From the NCBI RefSeq assembly GCF_029168945.1, contig NC_083605.1:30145280-30209279 (forward strand): 64,000 nt of DNA. The letters are read 5' to 3'. Each line of letters opens with the position of its first letter. Position 1 is the stretch's first letter. A model generated the notes under the pieces. That model was not told the DNA's origin. It ran no database searches and was given only the letters and a program-made list of their open reading frames with translations. The position numbers were made by a program, and so were the translations under genes. This DNA comes from Cannabis sativa (Eukaryota; Streptophyta; Magnoliopsida; Rosales; Cannabaceae). Of this stretch, positions 59,974 through 64,000 are shown piece after piece.

Positions 59974-60831
59974 GAGCTCTGTTTTTTTTTTTTTCTGAGG
60001 AGATAGTGTGAGAGAGAGCAAGAAGCCGTATAATTGGTAAAGAAATATATATTTGTGCATAAATTTTAATATGACCGTATAAATGAATAAAAAATTACTT
60101 ATAAAAGTATAAATAAAAAAACAAAAAAACCTTACTTATTTTTTACACTGAAATTAATTTGTTTTTTAAAAAAAGAAATTTGAAACAGGTAATCATTTTT
60201 AAAAGATCCTAATGTTTGTAGAACAAAATAGATATTTAATGTATATATATAACGTTTTCATTTTCATTTTCTGCACATAATCAAACTATCAAAATACTAT
60301 AAAATCTAGTGTCCAGTCCACATCTCTTACTTTCGACCTATATTATATAGTGATCACACTCATCTTTACAAAATTTTGGAAATGGTATTTCATTTTCTTA
60401 TTCCTTCTTTAATTAATTAGTTAATTATTATTATTATTATTGTTGTTATTATTATTACCGTTTATGTTAGTTAGTTTTTTGATTTTATATTACTTAGTTT
60501 TGTCAATGCATGTTAGTTGTTAGTTATTATTTGTTTCTTAAACACAGTATTTAAATACAAAAGATTATATCTCATAATATCCTAATCTTAATAGTATAAC
60601 TTTAAAGTTTATATATATATGAGTAATTACATAACGTTTTCAATCTCATTTTCACACTCAAAATTAATTACTCTCTCTTACTCTTAATCTCTCTTCTTCG
60701 ACCTACAATAACAATTTATCTTCGTCCATTAAAAAATTTGCAAATGGTATTTATATTTTTCCTTATTAATTATCATTTAATCATTATTTCTTTTTATGCT
60801 TATTAATATATTAATTTAATTTGGATTTTAG

Positions 60832-62575
60832 ATGGATGAAAATATGATACATAACTTATGTTCCATATTTAATGGAATTGAGGAGAGTGATGACAATGAC
60901 ATCATAAGACTTCCAACTCCTCCATTTGACGAAGAATATTTAACAGCGTATAATCAGTGTGTATTAGATCAACATTTCAAGATATATTATGAAGATGAAA
61001 AAGAAAATATGATCGAAGTTGATGGTAGATTGAGTGACAAAAATTACGAACAAGAACTCTACACTCCTAAGCTTTCTGATTATTTGCCTAAGCAAAACAA
61101 ATCCGAAGAGGTATATACATTTACACTTAGTAAACAAACACATAAAACTTATAATTTATTGCATTGATATTGTTCTTACTTTATAATTATAATATACATA
61201 AAACAGCAGAGTGTTGACTATGAAACGAAATTAGAGTCTACAAAATGAAAACTCCACAACAATTACCAAAAAATGGAGCAAAAGAAGCATACAACGATAA
61301 AACTTTCTGAGGAAAAAGATTTTTCCAAAAAAATCAAGGTACCGGAAAGTAACAAGGTCGATGATCACTTGTGTGACAAAAGGTCCCGAACAGTAGAATC
61401 AAACACCCAAAAGCTTCTTGATCATCTTCTTGTGAACAAACTCAAAAAGGTATATTATTTATACTTATTAGACAAACACATAAATTATAATTTGTTGCAT
61501 TTCTATTCTTTTTTTTTTTTACATTGATGTTCTTACTTTGTAATTATAATATGCATGAAACAGCAAAGTGTTGACCTAGAAGCAAAACTTGAATCTACAA
61601 AACGAAAACTCTACAACAATTACCAAAAAGTAGAGCAAAAGAAGCATAAAACGATAAATCTTTATGAGGTAAATGATTTTTCCGAAAAAATCAAGGTACC
61701 AGAAAGTAACAATGCTCATGAGCACTTGTGTGACAAAAGGTCCCAAGCAATAGAACCAAACACCCAAAAGTTTCTTGATCATCTCCCTAAGAACAGACCC
61801 GAAAAGGTATATTATATTTACACTTATTAGACAAACACATAAATTATAATTTATTGCATTTATATTTTTTTTTGTATTGATGTTCTTACTCTATAATTAT
61901 AATATGCACAAACAGCAACAAAGTGTTAATCTTGAAGCAAAACTAGAGTCTACAAAACAAAAACTCCATGACAGTTATCAAAAAATTGAAAAAAAGAAAC
62001 ACCAATCAATCTTACTTTCTGAGGTGAAAAATTACTCCAAAAAGATCGAGGTACCAAAGATTATCAGAAATTCCTTGCAAGTAAAACAAAACCCTCTCAA
62101 ACTTTCTGATTGTGTGCCTAAGCAAAATAAATTCGAAAAGGTACATATATTTATATTTATTAGCCATAGAATTAAAAATTATAAGTTGTTCCATTAATGT
62201 TCTTACTTTATGATTATAATATGCATGAAACAGCAAAGTGTTGACCATGAGACAAAACTAGAGTCCACAAAAAGGAAACAAATGGAGCAAAAGAAGCATA
62301 TAATATGCGTGAAACAACAAAATATTGACCTTGAAACTAAACTAGAGTCTACAAAACAGAAACTCCACAACAATTACCAAAAAATGGAACAAAAGAAGCA
62401 TAAGACAATTCAACTTCTTGAGGTAAAAGATTTGCCCAGGACAACAGAGGTACAAATTTTATTTAACTTGTACAGTTTCATTACTAATGCTTTCTTACTT
62501 GATAAAATCAATACATTAATACTTATTATTATTTTGATTCAGAGTAAGAGGCGATGCTTGTGGCATAGACGTTAG
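60832..62575 (+). CDS. exon-repeat coiled-coil-like gene, copy B
   Basis: Unrecognised family; better preserved than copy A. Exons by GT-AG: 60832-61110, 61207-61449, 61564-61806, 61916-62140, 62234-62449, 62543-62575, of 279, 243, 243, 225, 216 and 33 nt. All are multiples of three and all introns are phase 0. The start is the first ATG after a TTTTAG acceptor-like site. The protein has an acidic N-terminus, four repeats of the QSVDLEAKLESTKRKL type (exon 5 holds two, fused), probably helical and charged, and a basic end SKRRCLWHRR that could act in nuclear import (inference). The one lesion is TGA at codon 14 of exon 2 (61246-61248). Skipping exon 2 leaves an open frame of 331 residues; with exon 2 intact it would be 412. 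Expression unknown. It may be a plant-specific gene or part of an unrecognised element. Confidence 0.68.
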
Positions 62576-63012
62576 ATGAACAAAATGATAATTTTGCAAA
62601 TGATTGGTGGTTTGAGTGGGTACCAACCTAGTTGGGATGTACTCAAATCATCCAACAATGCAACTCAAATCAAAGGATGCTACAATTTCATGTATATAAT
62701 TATTTCACAAATGAAGACTATAATTCTTACTTCATCTATCCAATTTCAAAATATGTTTATATCATAGACACAAGAACAATTATATATTCTTATAATGTAA
62801 TACAAAATTATTTGACATATTTACTATTACTAATCAATTTACCTTTTTTAAAGGCATAAATTACTAATCATAATTTGTACAATTCTTTAGTTTTTTTATT
62901 GGTTTGATAGCTAAACTTAATTACTAAATTTATATGTAGTCTTAACTCTTTATTTGTAATGTAAGAAAAATGTAATGCAAGAAAGATAGAACTTTGAGAG
63001 TTGAGAAATTAA

Positions 63013-63332
63013 GAGCATGTTTGGTATTGTTTTTTGTTTTTTGTTTTCAAAGAATTGTTTTTAGAAATGAGAATAAAAAATAGTTTTTGAAGTTTTTAAA
63101 AACAAGTCATGTTTGGTTAGTGTTTTTTAAAAACAATATTGACCAAAAGTGAATTAGTTTTTAAAACAGAAAACAACATTTTGTTGTTTTCAAAATTCTT
63201 ATTTTTTGTAACTTTATTTTCTGAAAATTGTTTTCAAAAATCAAGGCCAAACAAGCTAAATTGTTTTCAAAAAACAATTTTTTATTTTTAAAAACAAAAA
63301 ACAGTTTTTTAGTTATGATGCCAAACATGCAC
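63013..63332. mobile_element. PIF/Harbinger (Tourist-like) MITE, 320 bp
   Basis: Begins GAGCATGTTTGGTATTG and ends TGCCAAACATGCAC, an imperfect inverted pair. It is flanked by TAA at 63010-63012 and 63333-63335. Copy A has the uninterrupted site GAAATTAAAATTG near 22902-22914. The TAA duplication and TIR style fit PIF/Harbinger. No coding. Confidence 0.9.
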
Positions 63333-63335
63333 TAA

Positions 63336-63815
63336 AATTGTTGTATTTTGAGAGTTAATTGTAACAGAGAGAGAAAGAACTGAGTGGCCAAAGGAATAAG
63401 AGAATTTTTTTCAACGGGAGAATTGATTCTTATTGTAATCTTTGATTGTGCTAAAAGCCATTAGTAGTGCTTCGTACATCGCATAATTTAATTTAATAAT
63501 TATTATAAAATATCATTAATCAATCGTAAGACGTTACCTTAAAATTGTACTAAGAAAAAAAATTATAAATAAGCATTATAGCAATGATTTATTATTATAT
63601 TGATACCAAAGAGGCTAAATTGCTAAGTGAAATTCAAAGTGGATGTGATCATTGGATAGCATGGACCATTTTTATTTTTATTTTTGAAAATAGGATTTAT
63701 AAATAAAAGATCTTCTTAAACTCTTGCTCATTACATGTTAAGAAGACTTCTATAATTTAGTTTCTGGTGTACTTGTACTTTTTATGTCTATTTTTTATTT
63801 TCTCTAAGAAAAAAA

Positions 63816-63848
<33 letters not shown>

Positions 63849-64000
63849 CTAATTTGTTTTATGCATAAAACAGGGTTTGAGGTTGTTGTATTGTGCATAA
63901 CATAGTACAATTTTATCTTGCTCAGTTTCACCCACAACTACAATGATATCAATTCATTTTCTAACTTCATCTACTGCATTAGATAATTGAACAATATTTC
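63336..64000. other. 3' flank in copy B, no gene seen
   Basis: AT-rich sequence collinear with 22903-23557, including a T run of about 30 at 63818-63848 that is shorter (about 13-14) in copy A. No gene was recognised; the duplication continues past the edge. Confidence 0.6.

Larger units (their letters stand above)
58230..64000 (+). repeat. segmental duplication, copy B
   Basis: Second copy of 15765-23560, about 42 kb away, same orientation, continuing past the window edge. It lacks the CACTA element and has a PIF/Harbinger MITE, a fourth minisatellite unit and a 56-bp segment (about 62885-62940) missing from A. Confidence 0.94.

Overview
This is nuclear DNA from a flowering plant, most likely a eudicot. 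The evidence is AT-rich intergenic sequence, nested Ty1/copia and Ty3/gypsy LTR retrotransposons, a Cassandra-type TRIM with a 5S rRNA-like LTR, CACTA, hAT, PIF/Harbinger and Helitron elements, split genes with GT-AG introns, and an RLCK-VII (PBL19/PCRK1-like) kinase pseudogene. No species can be named from the sequence. There are no bacterial operons, no CRISPR array, and no clearly intact ordinary gene.

Layout: 1-9849 is a decayed Ty1/copia element whose 5' LTR runs off the left edge. 9850-15760 is AT-rich spacer with a 45-unit (AG) microsatellite, a 1.3 kb Helitron, an antisense Ty3/gypsy RT fossil and degenerate tandem repeats. 15765-23560 is copy A of a segmental duplication; copy B is 58230-64000. 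Each copy carries a minus-strand kinase pseudogene followed by an unrecognised plus-strand gene built from tandemly duplicated exons. Copy A has a CACTA element inside the kinase exon; copy B has a PIF/Harbinger MITE.

23799-55366 is a nest of elements. A copia element (element 2: LTR 23799-25694, LTR 52250-54145, then an extra leader) was invaded at 26795/46974 by a composite with perfect 5-bp GCAAA duplications. One end of the composite is a Cassandra LTR terminus and the other is an inverted gypsy LTR terminus. Cassandra was in turn invaded by a minus-strand copia element (element 3, 27216-37575) with TGAAG duplications. 55367-58229 is spacer with an hAT MITE.

How the parts relate: copia elements 1, 2 and 3 are one family with ~1.9 kb LTRs. 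No recognisable N-terminal half of Gag was found in elements 1 and 3. A structured non-coding module recurs upstream of the coding remnant. Element 2 has closely similar LTRs around a badly eroded pol, which suggests it was mobilised by relatives. The two most interesting items are the Cassandra/gypsy composite insertion and the phase-0 exon-repeat gene, in which an intron end has been turned into coding sequence.
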